Positions 8,757 to 17,475 of a DNA stretch of 64,000 bases are shown here, one piece after another; the first letter of the stretch is position 1, and each line of letters opens with the position of its first letter. The notes beneath the pieces are model-generated. The model did not search any database. It worked only from the letters and a program-made list of their open reading frames with translations, and was not told where the DNA came from. The DNA is from Streptomyces kronopolitis. Lineage in GTDB: Bacteria; Actinomycetota; Actinomycetes; Streptomycetales; Streptomycetaceae. The translations under genes were made by a program, and so were the position numbers. The stretch is from contig NZ_BMND01000029.1 of NCBI RefSeq assembly GCF_014646275.1, forward strand, positions 38,740 to 102,739, read 5' to 3'.

Positions 8757-9653
8757 CGCGGACCGGGCCGGCTCCGTGGACACCACCACGGTCTTCGCCG
8801 CCTTGTCGTGCAGACACTGGTGATACGGCTTGTCCCAGGTACACCACAAGACGTTGATCAGCCAGAAAATGAAGCCGCAGCACGGCACGATCTCCGGCAG
8901 CGAATAGACCGCGGCCCGGGTCCAACCGGCCTGCGGGGTGGGGATCGAACCGTTCGCGAGCATCGCCACCCGGATCTTCATCGCCATCTTGCCGAGGGTC
9001 TGGCCGCGGCTGCTGAGCATCAGCCCCTCGTAGATCAGATACGCCAGCATGGTGACGCCGGAGACCGTCCACTGCCGGCCGGCCTGGCCGCTGTCGGTGC
9101 TGAAGTAGTTCACCCCGCCGACGATCAGCGACATGATGATGCCGACCGGCACCCCGATGATGATCGCGTCGATGATGCGCGCGACGAGCCGGCGGCCGCG
9201 GTTGGCCAGCGGCGGCATCCCGGCCAGCGGATCGGCCGGCTGCCCGTACTGCCCGCCGTAGGGATCACCGGCATACGGGCCGCCGGCGTACGGACCACCG
9301 CCGTAGGGGCCGCCACCGGGAGGCGGGGCACCACCGGGAGGCGGCGTGCCACCGGGAGGCGGCGGGGGCTGCTGACCGCCCGGAGGCTGCTGGCCGCCCC
9401 AGGGCTGCTGACCGCCCGGAGGCTGCTGGCCGCCCCAGGGCTGCTGGCCACCCGGGGGCGGTGCGCCGCCCGGTGGTGGTGCGGCGCCCTCGCCGCCGCC
9501 CGACCCGTTGGCGTGATTGTTGCGCGGGGAGCCGTTCTCGTGGGACGGGCCGTTGCCGGGAGCGCCGCCCGCCGGGGGCTCCTGCGGCTTCTTCAGGAAC
9601 GGCTCGTTCTCCGGCGGCTCACCGGGGCCGGGTCCGGGCTGGTCGGTACTCAT
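8748..9653 (-). CDS. RDD family membrane protein
   Basis: 301 residues. The first 130 are disordered and made of Pro/Gly/Gln repeats such as GGQQPWGGQQPPGG and GGGPYGGGPYAGG. The C-terminal RDD domain starts at NRGRRLVARIIDAIII, which shows the Arg-Asp-Asp-type signature here as R..D, and has three hydrophobic segments plus SRGQTLGKMAMKIRV. RDD proteins are small multi-pass membrane proteins of mostly unknown function, some linked to Na+(Li+)/H+ exchange. The ATG at 9653 is supported by the conserved acidic/Pro start. A second, larger RDD gene lies immediately upstream. Confidence 0.85.
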   Translation of the reverse strand: MSTDQPGPGPGEPPENEPFLKKPQEPPAGGAPGNGPSHENGSPRNNHANGSGGGEGAAPPPGGAPPPGGQQPWGGQQPPGGQQPWGGQQPPGGQQPPPPPGGTPPPGGAPPPGGGPYGGGPYAGGPYAGDPYGGQYGQPADPLAGMPPLANRGRRLVARIIDAIIIGVPVGIIMSLIVGGVNYFSTDSGQAGRQWTVSGVTMLAYLIYEGLMLSSRGQTLGKMAMKIRVAMLANGSIPTPQAGWTRAAVYSLPEIVPCCGFIFWLINVLWCTWDKPYHQCLHDKAAKTVVVSTEPARSASA

Positions 9654-9757
9654 GGCCCGAGTCGACCGCTTGTCGCTGCCCGCCGCATCCGGCGAAGTCC
9701 GTTCGGGGGACGGCCGTCCGCCGCCCGGGCGGCGGACGGCCGGACGCGCCGCCCCGC

Positions 9758-11275
9758 TCAGCCGGCGGCGACGAAGGTCCGCGCCACCTTGTCGTGCCAG
9801 CACTGCCGCCACGGCCGGTCGAACAGGCACCAGGCGGCGTTCAGCACACCGACGGCCAGGACGCCGAGCACGCCGTAGACGAACCAGCGCTTGAGGGCAG
9901 CGCCGAGGGTCGGGGTGTCGTGGCTCTCGATGTCCAGGACCCGGACGCCGCACAGCTTCTTGCCCAGGGTGCGGCCCCACTTGAGGGTCGGCAGCGCCTC
10001 CAGGAGCGCGCCGCCGAGCAGCAGGACGGCCAGGATCGTGGCGAAGACCGGGATGGTCGTGCCGTCGATGAGGTAGACCGTCACCTGGCGGCCGGACTGC
10101 TTGGCCGCCTCGACCTTGGCGGCGAGGTGGTCGGTGACGGTGCCCCACAGGGGAACGGCCACCGCGGCGGTGACCGCGCCCAGCACCAGGGTGTCGATCA
10201 GCCGGGCCGCGAACCGGCGGCCGAGGCCCGCCGGATGGCCCTGCGCCGCCTGGAGGGCCTCGTAGAACGGGTCGGCGGCGGCCGGCGGCTTCCAGGGGAT
10301 GACGCCGTCGGCCTCGCCGGACTGCGCGGCGGGACCGGCCTGCGCGGCACCGCCCTGCGCCGGGAAACCGGCCGCGGGCGCGGCCGCCCGCGTCGCCGGG
10401 GTCTGCTGCGCCGGGGCCTGCGGGACGGGCGTGCGGGAGGCCTGCTGCTGCGGGGGCTGCTGCTGCGGGGCCGGGCGCTGGGGCTGCGGCGCCGCGCCGA
10501 CGGACGGGAGCGCCTGCGGGGAGCCGTCGCCGGGCGCGGCGGCGACCGTGGGGTCTCCGGGTGCGGTGCGGAACGTCATCGTCTCCTGGGCGCCGGCGGG
10601 CTCACCGGACTCCGGCCGGACCGCGCGGATCGCGGTGGTGCCCTGGTCGCCGGCGCCCTTGCCGCGGCGGGCGGGGTCCACGGCGCGGAGGGCGACCGTC
10701 CCGTCGGACGGGGCGTCGGGTGCGGACCCCTGCGCGCCGGACGGTTCCTCGCGCTGCGGCGGCACTCCTCCCCACCCGGGAGCGCCCGACGGGGTGCCGG
10801 GAGGTGCCTGGTCCGGCGAACCCCAGGAGACCCGGGGCTCGCTCTCGCCGGCGAACCCGCCCTGCCGGGAGGCGTCGGCCTGCCAGGAGGCGCCCGCCTC
10901 GGGACCGGCGCCGTGCAGCCGGGTGGTCTCGTCCCAGTTCACCCCGGGCCGGGCCGCGACCTCGCCGGCGCGGCGCACGACCGGCAGCGCGGAGCCCCGG
11001 TCCGCGTCCTCCTCGTCGAAGAAGACCGGGCCGGTCTCCTCGACGGCGGGGGCGGGTGCCCCCTGCGCGGGCGGCGCCGAGAGCCCGGACGCGGACGGCG
11101 GGGCCGCGCCGGGCGGCGGGGCGGGCATGGCCTCGCCCTGGGCCGGGGCCGGCCGGCTGGTGCCCGGCACCCATGCGGCACCGTTCCAGTACCGGATGTA
11201 GCCGGGGATGGACGGGTCCGGGTAGAAGCCTGGCGTGGGGCTACCGCCGGCGGATCCTGAGGTAGGGGCGCTCAT
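9758..11275 (-). CDS. DUF2510 and RDD domain membrane protein
   Basis: 505 residues in three parts. An N-terminal DUF2510 motif (PGFYPDPSIPGYIRYWNGAAW, roughly residues 15-35) is followed by about 320 disordered Ala/Pro/Gln-rich residues with charged patches. A C-terminal RDD domain starts at LGRRFAARLIDTLVL, with further helices (PVFATILAVLLLGG, YGVLGVLAVGVLNA) and the WGRTLGKKLCGVRVLD motif. DUF2510 often occurs at the cytoplasmic N-terminus of actinobacterial membrane proteins. It is a paralogue of the following gene, 104 bases away, and possibly in one transcript with it. Confidence 0.85.
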   Translation of the reverse strand: MSAPTSGSAGGSPTPGFYPDPSIPGYIRYWNGAAWVPGTSRPAPAQGEAMPAPPPGAAPPSASGLSAPPAQGAPAPAVEETGPVFFDEEDADRGSALPVVRRAGEVAARPGVNWDETTRLHGAGPEAGASWQADASRQGGFAGESEPRVSWGSPDQAPPGTPSGAPGWGGVPPQREEPSGAQGSAPDAPSDGTVALRAVDPARRGKGAGDQGTTAIRAVRPESGEPAGAQETMTFRTAPGDPTVAAAPGDGSPQALPSVGAAPQPQRPAPQQQPPQQQASRTPVPQAPAQQTPATRAAAPAAGFPAQGGAAQAGPAAQSGEADGVIPWKPPAAADPFYEALQAAQGHPAGLGRRFAARLIDTLVLGAVTAAVAVPLWGTVTDHLAAKVEAAKQSGRQVTVYLIDGTTIPVFATILAVLLLGGALLEALPTLKWGRTLGKKLCGVRVLDIESHDTPTLGAALKRWFVYGVLGVLAVGVLNAAWCLFDRPWRQCWHDKVARTFVAAG

Positions 11276-11510
11276 GTCCGAAGTCCCGTATCTGTACTCG
11301 GCCTGTGGGATGTGGGTGCAGTCTGCCGCAACGCGGCGTCCACATCTATCAGACCCCGGGTTGCCAGGGTGCCGATGCCCGCCGACGACCACCTGGAAGA
11401 GGCGCGGAAAAAAAGTTGTACGAAGTCGCGTAATGATCCGGCTCCCGGCCGCTCTCCTCTTCCGCGGGCCTCGTTTCGGGCGTCCGCAGGAGCGAGGAAA
11501 GGCGGACGTC

Positions 11511-11984
11511 ATGTACACCGTGGTGGAGCGAGAGCTGGAGCTGGGCCTGGTCCGGTCGTCGGAGCGGAGCGTTCCGGTGCCGGCCCGGCTGACGTACCGG
11601 ACGGACGACCCCTACGCCGTCCATGTCACCTTCCACATCGGCTCACAGGCGCCGGTCCGGTGGACCTTCGCCCGCGAACTGCTCGTCGAGGGCGTGTTCC
11701 GGCCGTGCGGGGACGGCGATGTGCGGGCCTGGCCGACCCGGGTGGACGGGCGCAGCCTGGTCTGCCTGGCGCTGGCCTCGCCGGACGGGGAGGCGCTGCT
11801 GGAGGCGCCGGCCGCGGCGGTCTCGGCCTGGCTGGAGCGCACCCTGCGGGTGGTGCCGCCGGGCTCCGAGCAGCAGCATCTCGGTCTGGACAAAGGGCTG
11901 AGCGAGCTGCTGGCGCTGGCGCCGGGGGACGAACTGCGGCCGGGCGGCGCCGCGTCGGAGGAGTCCCCGGACCCCGGGGCGTGA
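11511..11984 (+). CDS. ssgG: SsgA-like sporulation/cell-division regulator (SALP), probably SsgG
   Basis: 157 residues. The SALP family is restricted to morphologically complex actinobacteria and controls septum placement and spore-wall processes. Visible family features are VPARLTYRTDDPYAVHVTFH, WTFARELLVEGVF, the GDGDVRAWP turn and LLEAPAAAVSAWLERTLRVVPPG. The C-terminus runs about 15-20 residues beyond the usual SALP end. The ATG at 11511 has GCGAGGAAAGG upstream. Assignment to SsgG rather than another SALP rests on its place a few genes from hppD, as I remember for S. coelicolor, so the family is certain and the symbol is not. Confidence 0.7.
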   Translation: MYTVVERELELGLVRSSERSVPVPARLTYRTDDPYAVHVTFHIGSQAPVRWTFARELLVEGVFRPCGDGDVRAWPTRVDGRSLVCLALASPDGEALLEAPAAAVSAWLERTLRVVPPGSEQQHLGLDKGLSELLALAPGDELRPGGAASEESPDPGA

Positions 11985-12009
11985 CGGGCGGGGTACGGGG
12001 ACGCCCGCG

Positions 12010-12038
12010 GCGGGGCGCCGCGCCTTCCGGCGCCCCGC
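12010..12038. terminator. Hairpin between convergent ssgG-like gene and oxidoreductase
   Basis: GCGGGGCGCCG (12010-12020) pairs perfectly with CGGCGCCCCGC (12028-12038) across a 7-base loop. It is in the short gap between two convergent genes, so it can serve both strands. It has no T-run, as is common for Streptomyces terminators. Confidence 0.6.
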
Positions 12039-12040
12039 AC

Positions 12041-13486
12041 TCAGCCGCGGTAGGCCTCCAGCAGCCGCAGCCACACCTCGCTGATCGTCGGGTAGGAGGG
12101 CACCGCGTGCCACAGCCGCTCGACGGGGACCTCGGCGGCCACCGCGATCGTCGCGGAGTGCAGCAGCTCCGCGACGCCGGGGCCGACGAAGGTGGCGCCG
12201 AGCAGGACCTCGCGGTCCAGGTCGACGACCATCCGGGCCCGGCCGCGGTAGCCCTCGCCGTAGAGGTAGGCGCCGGACACGGCCGCCAGGTCCTGGTCGA
12301 CCACCCGGGTGCGGTAGCCGGCGCGTTCCGCCTCGGCGGCGCTCAGCCCCACCGACGCGGCTTCCGGGTCGCTGAAGACGACCTGGGGGACGGCGCGGAT
12401 GTCCGCGGTGGCGGAGTGCGCGCCCCAGGGGTCGGACTCCAGGATCGGCACGCCCCGGGCCCGGGCGGAGATCGCGGCGCCGGCGATCCTGGCCTGGTAC
12501 TTGCCCTGATGGGTCAGCAGGGCGCGGTGGTTGACGTCGCCGACGCCGTAGAGCCAGCCGCCGGTCACCCCCGTCACCCGGAGGGTCTCGTCGACGTCCA
12601 GCCAGGAGCCGGGCGTCAGGCCGACCGTCTCCAGGCCGATGTCCTCGGTGCGCGGGGCCCGGCCGGTGGCGATCAGGAGTTCATCGGCGACGATCTCGTC
12701 GCCCGAGTCGAGCAGGACGGTGACCGGTCCGCCCGGGGCCTCCCGGCGCACCTCGCGCACCTCGACGCCGGTGCGCAGGAACACGCCCGCCTCGGCGAGC
12801 GACTCGGCGACCAGATGGCCGGCGAACGGCTCCATCCGGGGCAGCAGCCCGTCCCCGCGCACCAGCAGGGTGACCGAGGAGCCCAGGGCCCGCCAGGCGG
12901 TGGCCATTTCGACGCCCACCACGCCGCCGCCGACCACCACCAGCCGGCCCGGCACGGTCTTCGCGCCGGTCGCGTCGCGGCTGGTCCAGGGCCGGGCCTC
13001 GGCGAGGCCGGGCACGGGGGGCAGCACCGCGCGGCTGCCGGTGCACACCGCGACCGCGTGCCGGGCGGTGAGCACCCGGCCGCCGTCGACGACGACCCGG
13101 CGGGGCCCGGCCAGCCGGCCCGGGCCGCGGACGAGGTCGATGCCGGCCGAGTCCAGCCAGCGGACCTGCCCGTCGTCCTTCCAGTAGGAGACGACGGCGT
13201 CACGGTGGGCGAGCACGGCGGGGGCGTCCAGGGGGCGGTCGGCGGCCTCCTGGAAGCCGGGGACCCGGCGTGCCTCGGAGCGGGCGGTGACCGGGCGCAG
13301 CAGGGCCTTGCTGGGCATGCAGGCCCAGTAGGAGCATTCGCCGCCGACCAGCTCGCTCTCCACGACCACCGCGCTCAGTCCGGCGGCGTGCGCCCGGTCG
13401 GCGACGTTCTCGCCGGTCGGCCCGGCCCCCAGCACGATGACGTCGTACGCCTCATCAGCGGCGTTGGTCGCTTCGGTGGCTGCCAT
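12041..13486 (-). CDS. FAD-dependent pyridine nucleotide-disulfide oxidoreductase
   Basis: 481 residues with the dihydrolipoamide dehydrogenase/mercuric reductase fold. The FAD motif is VIVLGAGPTGENVA, the redox-active disulfide is GGECSYWACMPSK (C-x4-C), the NAD(P) motif is VVVGGGVVGVEMA, the second FAD motif is LYGVGDVN, and there is a C-terminal dimerisation domain. One departure is clear: where lipoamide dehydrogenases and mercuric reductases have HPTxSE with the catalytic His, this protein reads YPTISE, so the His is Tyr while the Glu remains. The start at 13486 puts the FAD motif near residue 15. The natural substrate is unknown. Confidence 0.88.
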   Translation of the reverse strand: MAATEATNAADEAYDVIVLGAGPTGENVADRAHAAGLSAVVVESELVGGECSYWACMPSKALLRPVTARSEARRVPGFQEAADRPLDAPAVLAHRDAVVSYWKDDGQVRWLDSAGIDLVRGPGRLAGPRRVVVDGGRVLTARHAVAVCTGSRAVLPPVPGLAEARPWTSRDATGAKTVPGRLVVVGGGVVGVEMATAWRALGSSVTLLVRGDGLLPRMEPFAGHLVAESLAEAGVFLRTGVEVREVRREAPGGPVTVLLDSGDEIVADELLIATGRAPRTEDIGLETVGLTPGSWLDVDETLRVTGVTGGWLYGVGDVNHRALLTHQGKYQARIAGAAISARARGVPILESDPWGAHSATADIRAVPQVVFSDPEAASVGLSAAEAERAGYRTRVVDQDLAAVSGAYLYGEGYRGRARMVVDLDREVLLGATFVGPGVAELLHSATIAVAAEVPVERLWHAVPSYPTISEVWLRLLEAYRG

Positions 13487-13567
13487 CGGCTCTCGCTTCC
13501 TGCGTGGGCATGCGGTGGCCCGGTGGGCCCGAGGAGTCCTTGGGCCCATCCTCTGCCCAACTGGCCG

Positions 13568-13861
13568 TCAGCGCATCCGGCGTTCGACCGCTTCCTTGGC
13601 CTCGACGAGGTCGGAGCCGGTCACCTCGCGGTGCAGCTTGATGGCCTGGATCTTCTTGCCCTGGGTCAGCAGGGCGTCCAGCTCGGCCATCCTGGGGTCC
13701 TCCGGCTCGGGGATCCCGGCGTGCGCGAGCAGCAGGTCCGTCTTGCGCTCCAGCCGCGTGAGCTGGAGGGTCAGCCGCTTGGCCCGGCGGTCGGCGGCCT
13801 GCTCATTGAGGTAGACGCCGATCAGGAGGGCGACGGCGGCGAGGGTGAGCGCGTAGTCCAT
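13568..13861 (-). CDS. Membrane-anchored protein with ribosomal L7/L12 C-terminal-like domain
   Basis: 97 residues. One N-terminal hydrophobic helix (about residues 3-17, ALTLAAVALLIGVYL) is followed by a basic helical stretch. The C-terminal part, QGKKIQAIKLHREVTGSDLVEAKEAVERR, resembles the L7/L12 C-terminal domain, in which K(I)xxIKxxRExTGxxLxEAKxxV is characteristic. It is not the ribosomal stalk protein, which lacks a membrane helix. Function unknown. The ATG at 13861 fits the membrane start. Confidence 0.75.
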   Translation of the reverse strand: MDYALTLAAVALLIGVYLNEQAADRRAKRLTLQLTRLERKTDLLLAHAGIPEPEDPRMAELDALLTQGKKIQAIKLHREVTGSDLVEAKEAVERRMR

Positions 13862-13870
13862 GGCGGCACT

Positions 13871-14194
13871 TTACGAGGCGGCGGCACGTGCCATGAACAC
13901 GGCAGTCGCGGCGGGGCCGTGCACGGTGCCGCGGACGGCCGGTGCGCCGTCGGTGAGGATCTCGCACTCGGCCCAGGCGCCGGGCCCGTCGAGGGTGAGG
14001 GTGAGCATCGGCATGGCGCCCACCCCGCGCGCCTGGACCACCTCGAACCAGGGCAACTCCGGCCGGGTCACCTGGTGTTCGCCGCCGGAGTCCTCCGGCG
14101 GCTGGACGGCGTAGGTCAGGTCGTCGACTCCCTGACCGCTCACCCGGAAGGTGACCATGCCCTCGCCGGGCAGGTGCGGATCGCTGAACGTCAT
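13871..14194 (-). CDS. Conserved hypothetical protein (107 aa)
   Basis: A small, probably beta-rich soluble protein with no signal peptide, starting MTFSDPHLPGEGMVTFRVSG. I do not recognise a family. It ends 9 bases upstream of the membrane-anchored L7/L12-like gene in the same direction, so the two are probably cotranscribed. An in-frame upstream ATG exists, but the ATG at 14194 begins the conserved-looking part. Confidence 0.6.
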   Translation of the reverse strand: MTFSDPHLPGEGMVTFRVSGQGVDDLTYAVQPPEDSGGEHQVTRPELPWFEVVQARGVGAMPMLTLTLDGPGAWAECEILTDGAPAVRGTVHGPAATAVFMARAAAS

Positions 14195-14268
14195 GGGGGC
14201 AGTCAACCGCCTGTCCCGCGGTGTGTACATCCGGGCCCCGGCTGCGGCGACACCGGTGGGTGCGCAGG

Positions 14269-15633
14269 TCAGAACAGCTTGCCGGGGTTGAGGATGCCGA
14301 GCGGGTCGAAGACGTCCTTGATGCCGCGCTGCAACTCCATCCCCACCGGCCCCAGTTCGCGGGCCAGCCACTCCTTCTTCAGGACGCCGACGCCGTGCTC
14401 ACCGGTGATGGTGCCGCCCAGCTCCAGGCCGAGCGCCATGATGTCGTCGAAGGAGGCCCGGGCCCGGCGCGACTCGTCCGGGTCGGCGGCGTCGAAGCAG
14501 ACGGTGGGGTGGGTGTTGCCGTCGCCGGCGTGTGCGCAGACGCCGATGGTCAGGCCGTACTTCTCCGCGATGGCGGCGGTGCCGTCGAGCAGCTCGGCGA
14601 GGCGGGAGCGCGGGACGCAGACGTCGTCGATCATGGTGGCCGACTTGACCCGCTCCAGTGCGGTCAGGGTCAGCCGGCGGGCCTGCAGCAGCAGCTCGGA
14701 CTCGGCGGCGGTCTCGGCGGGCACGACCTGGGTGGCGCCCGCCGCGGTGCACAGCGCGCCGACGGCGGCGAGGTCGGCGGCCGGCTCCGGAGTGTCGAAG
14801 GCGGCGAGCAGCAACGCCTCGGTGCTGTCCGGGAGGCCCATCCGCGCCATGTCGTTGACCGCGCGGATGCTGGTGCGGTCCATCAGTTCCAGCAGCGAGG
14901 GGGCGTGGCCGCGGGCCATGATCTCGCAGACCGCCGCGCAGGCGGCCGCGGTGGAGGGGAACTCGGCGGCCAGCACGAGCTGCTCGGGCGGCGCGGGCTT
15001 GAGGGCGAGGACCGCGCGGACGACGACGCCCAGGCTCCCCTCGGAGCCGACGAACAGCCGGGTGAGGTCGTAGCCGGCCACTCCCTTGGCGGTACGGCGG
15101 CCGGTGGACAGCAGCCGCCCGTCGGCGAGGACCACGTCCAGGCCGAGGACGTACTCGGCGGTGACGCCGTATTTGACGCAGCACAGGCCGCCGGAGGCGG
15201 TGGCGATGTTGCCGCCGAGGGAGCACTCCTCCCAACTGGAGGGGTCGGGCGGGTAGGACAGGCCGTGCGCGCCGGCCGCGCGGGACAGCGCGGCGTTGAT
15301 GACGCCGGGTTCGACGACCGCGATCCGGTCGACGGGGTTGATCTCCAGGATCCGGTCCATCTTGACCAGGGAGAGCACGATGCAGCCGTCGGAGGCGTTG
15401 GCGGCGCCGGACAGCCCGGTGCGCGAGCCCTGCGGGACGACCGGGACCCGCAGCGCGGTGGCCGTCCGCAGGACGTGCTGGACCTGCTCCACGGTGCGCG
15501 GCAGGACGACCACGGCGGGCGTCCCGGCGGCGCAGAAGCTCGCCATGTCCGTGGCGTAGGCGCCGGTGACATCGGGGTCGGTGAGGATCGCTTCACCCGG
15601 GAGTCCGGCGCGCAGCCGTGCGATGAGGTCCAT
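14269..15633 (-). CDS. FAD-linked oxidase (GlcD / D-lactate dehydrogenase type)
   Basis: 454 residues of the vanillyl-alcohol-oxidase flavoprotein family. The N-terminal FAD_binding_4 domain includes PAVVVLPRTVEQVQHVLR, the VVPQGSRTGLSGAA phosphate loop and CSLGGNIATASGG. The C-terminal FAD-oxidase domain contains the metal-site pattern CAHAGDGNTHP and ends with EHGVGVLKKEWL and LGILNPGKLF. It should oxidise a 2-hydroxy acid such as glycolate or D-lactate to the keto acid. The ATG at 15633 opens MDLIARLRAGLPG. It is separated from hppD by 64 bases. Confidence 0.9.
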   Translation of the reverse strand: MDLIARLRAGLPGEAILTDPDVTGAYATDMASFCAAGTPAVVVLPRTVEQVQHVLRTATALRVPVVPQGSRTGLSGAANASDGCIVLSLVKMDRILEINPVDRIAVVEPGVINAALSRAAGAHGLSYPPDPSSWEECSLGGNIATASGGLCCVKYGVTAEYVLGLDVVLADGRLLSTGRRTAKGVAGYDLTRLFVGSEGSLGVVVRAVLALKPAPPEQLVLAAEFPSTAAACAAVCEIMARGHAPSLLELMDRTSIRAVNDMARMGLPDSTEALLLAAFDTPEPAADLAAVGALCTAAGATQVVPAETAAESELLLQARRLTLTALERVKSATMIDDVCVPRSRLAELLDGTAAIAEKYGLTIGVCAHAGDGNTHPTVCFDAADPDESRRARASFDDIMALGLELGGTITGEHGVGVLKKEWLARELGPVGMELQRGIKDVFDPLGILNPGKLF

Positions 15634-15697
15634 GCCCTCAGCCTCGCATCCGTGGGCCGTACACGGAAGATCGTGCACGGCCCGCCCCGGCCGGGAC

Positions 15698-16864
15698 TCA
15701 GAGGTTGCCGCGGCGCTCCTGCTCGCGCTCGATGGCCTCGAAGAGTGCCTTGAAATTGCCCTTGCCGAAGCCCATGGAGCCGTGCCGCTCGATCATCTCG
15801 AAGAACACGGTCGGCCGGTCCTGGACCGGCTTGGTGAAGATCTGCAGCAGGTAGCCGTCCTCGTCGCGGTCGACCAGGATCTTCAGCTCGCGCAGCGTCT
15901 CCACCGGCACCCGGGTCTCGCCGGCCCACTCGCCGAGGGTGTCGTAGTAGGAGTCGGGGGTGTCGAGGAACTCCACGCCGGCGGCGCGCATCGCCCGGAC
16001 GCTGGCGACGATGTCGTTGGTGGCCAGCGCGATGTGCTGGACGCCGGGGCCGCCGTAGAACTCCAGGTACTCGTCGATCTGCGACTTCTTCTTCGCGATC
16101 GCCGGCTCGTTGATCGGGAACTTCACCTTGAGCGTGCCGTCGGCGACGACCTTCGACATCAGCGCGCTGTATTCGGTGGCGATGTCGTCGCCCACGAACT
16201 CCTTCATGTTGGTGAAGCCCATGACGTCGTTGTAGAACGCCACCCACTCGTTCATCTTGCCGAGTTCGACGTTGCCCACGCAGTGGTCGATGGCCTGGAA
16301 GCGCCGCGGGCCGGTCTCCACCAGGGGCTCGGCGGCCACGAAACCGGGCAGGTAGGGGCCCTGGTAGCCGGCGCGCTCGACGAGGGTGTGGCGGGTCTTG
16401 CCGTAGGTGGCGATGGCCGCCAGGACGACGGTGCCGTGCTCGTCCCGGACCTCGTGGGGCTTCTCCAGGCCGGTGGCGCCGTGTGCGACGGCGTGCTCGT
16501 AGGCGGCGCGGGCGTCCGGCACCTCGATGGCGAGGTCGACGACGCCGTCGCCGTGCGCCGCGACGTGGTCGGCGAGGAAGCGGCCCCACTCGGTCGCGGG
16601 CTTGATGACGGAGGTGAACACGAACCGGGCGCCGCCGGATTCGAGGACGTAACTCGCGCTCTCGCGGCTGCCGTTCTCCGGGCCGCGGTAGGCGACGCGC
16701 TTCATGCCGAAGGCGGTGGAGTAGTAGTGCGCGGCCTGCTTGGCGTTCCCGACGGCGAAGACGACCGCGTCCATCCCCTTGACCGGGAACGGGTCCGCCT
16801 GCCGGGCCGCAGCGGTGGCGGTGGACGGGGTCTGGGCCTGGGCCTGCATCGTGGTGTCTGCCAT
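15698..16864 (-). CDS. hppD: 4-Hydroxyphenylpyruvate dioxygenase
   Basis: Non-haem Fe(II) enzyme of tyrosine catabolism that converts 4-hydroxyphenylpyruvate to homogentisate. 388 residues, in two vicinal-oxygen-chelate halves. The iron ligands are visible: His in AIDHCVGNV, His in VQHIALATND and Glu in VFFEMIERHG. The C-terminal GFGKGNFKALFEAIE is the capping helix of the family. The start at 16864 gives MADTTMQAQAQ, a disordered lead before DPFPVKGMDAVVFAVGN. It is divergent from an Lrp/AsnC-type gene with a 129-base shared promoter region, a common regulator-target arrangement. Confidence 0.96.
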   Translation of the reverse strand: MADTTMQAQAQTPSTATAAARQADPFPVKGMDAVVFAVGNAKQAAHYYSTAFGMKRVAYRGPENGSRESASYVLESGGARFVFTSVIKPATEWGRFLADHVAAHGDGVVDLAIEVPDARAAYEHAVAHGATGLEKPHEVRDEHGTVVLAAIATYGKTRHTLVERAGYQGPYLPGFVAAEPLVETGPRRFQAIDHCVGNVELGKMNEWVAFYNDVMGFTNMKEFVGDDIATEYSALMSKVVADGTLKVKFPINEPAIAKKKSQIDEYLEFYGGPGVQHIALATNDIVASVRAMRAAGVEFLDTPDSYYDTLGEWAGETRVPVETLRELKILVDRDEDGYLLQIFTKPVQDRPTVFFEMIERHGSMGFGKGNFKALFEAIEREQERRGNL

Positions 16865-16993
16865 GGCCGCAGAGTCTCGCCGATCCACAAGGTGCGCAAT
16901 AGTTGGCGAATTTCCTGGGCATTCTGCATAGCGCAGCGCGCGATTCGGCGGGCTATCTGTACATGATGACCATTGGAATCAAAGGAGTGCGCG
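16865..16993. promoter_or_regulatory. Divergent hppD / lrp promoter region
   Basis: 129 bases between divergent genes. It is conspicuously AT-richer than its surroundings and contains short palindromic pieces (TGCGCA at about 16890 and TGC-ATAGC-GCA at about 16926-16936) that could be Lrp half-sites. TTGGCG is followed after 17 bases by GCATAG, a weak promoter-like pair reading toward lrp. AAAGGAG at 16981-16987 is the ribosome binding site of the regulator. Binding by the adjacent regulator is inference. Confidence 0.4.
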
Positions 16994-17461
16994 ATGGCGA
17001 TCGATCATTTGGACGGGGAGCTGCTGGAACTGCTCGCCCAGGAGCCGCGGATCGGCGTCCTGGAGGCGTCCCGGCGGCTGGGGGTGGCGCGCGGGACGGT
17101 GCAGGCCCGGCTCGACCGGCTTCAGTCGAATGGAGTGATCCGGGGCTTCGGACCGGAGGTGGATCCGGCGGCGATCGGCTATCCGGTGACCGCTTTTGCC
17201 ACTCTTGAGATCAAACAGGGCCAAGGTAATGACGTACGCGCCCACTTGACGACCGTTCCCGAGGTGTTGGAGCTGCATACAACGACCGGACACGGGGACA
17301 TGCTCTGCAGGCTCGTCGCTCGGTCGAACGCCGATCTACAGCGGGTGATCGACCGGGTTGTGGGCTTTGATGGCATCGTGCGGGCTTCAACGGCAATCGT
17401 CATGGAAAATCCGGTTCCGTTGCGGATCATCCCGCTGGTGAAGCAGGCATCGGGAGACTGA
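16994..17461 (+). CDS. Lrp/AsnC family transcriptional regulator
   Basis: 155 residues. An N-terminal winged helix-turn-helix (residues 1-50, LDGELLELLAQEPRIGVLEA through GTVQARLDRLQSNGVIRGF) is followed by a RAM/AsnC ligand domain with ELHTTTGHGDMLCRLVARS. AAAGGAG lies 6 bases before the ATG at 16994. It is divergent from hppD, which it probably controls in response to an aromatic amino acid or related effector. Only 14 bases separate its stop from the start of a quaternary-amine permease, and GAGGAGA for that gene lies in the gap, so it seems to head the transporter operon too. Confidence 0.9.
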   Translation: MAIDHLDGELLELLAQEPRIGVLEASRRLGVARGTVQARLDRLQSNGVIRGFGPEVDPAAIGYPVTAFATLEIKQGQGNDVRAHLTTVPEVLELHTTTGHGDMLCRLVARSNADLQRVIDRVVGFDGIVRASTAIVMENPVPLRIIPLVKQASGD

Positions 17462-17475
17462 ACCGAGGAGACCGA

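Noticed and set aside
11312..15073. Very long open frame on the + strand across several genes (over 1200 codons)
   Set aside because: It runs antisense to five recognisable minus-strand proteins. Composition (Gly/Arg/Val/His runs) is that of GC-rich shadow frames, and it has no domain or ribosome binding site.
17462..17475. Riboswitch ahead of the ABC transporter
   Set aside because: Only 14 bases separate it from lrp, just enough for a ribosome binding site.
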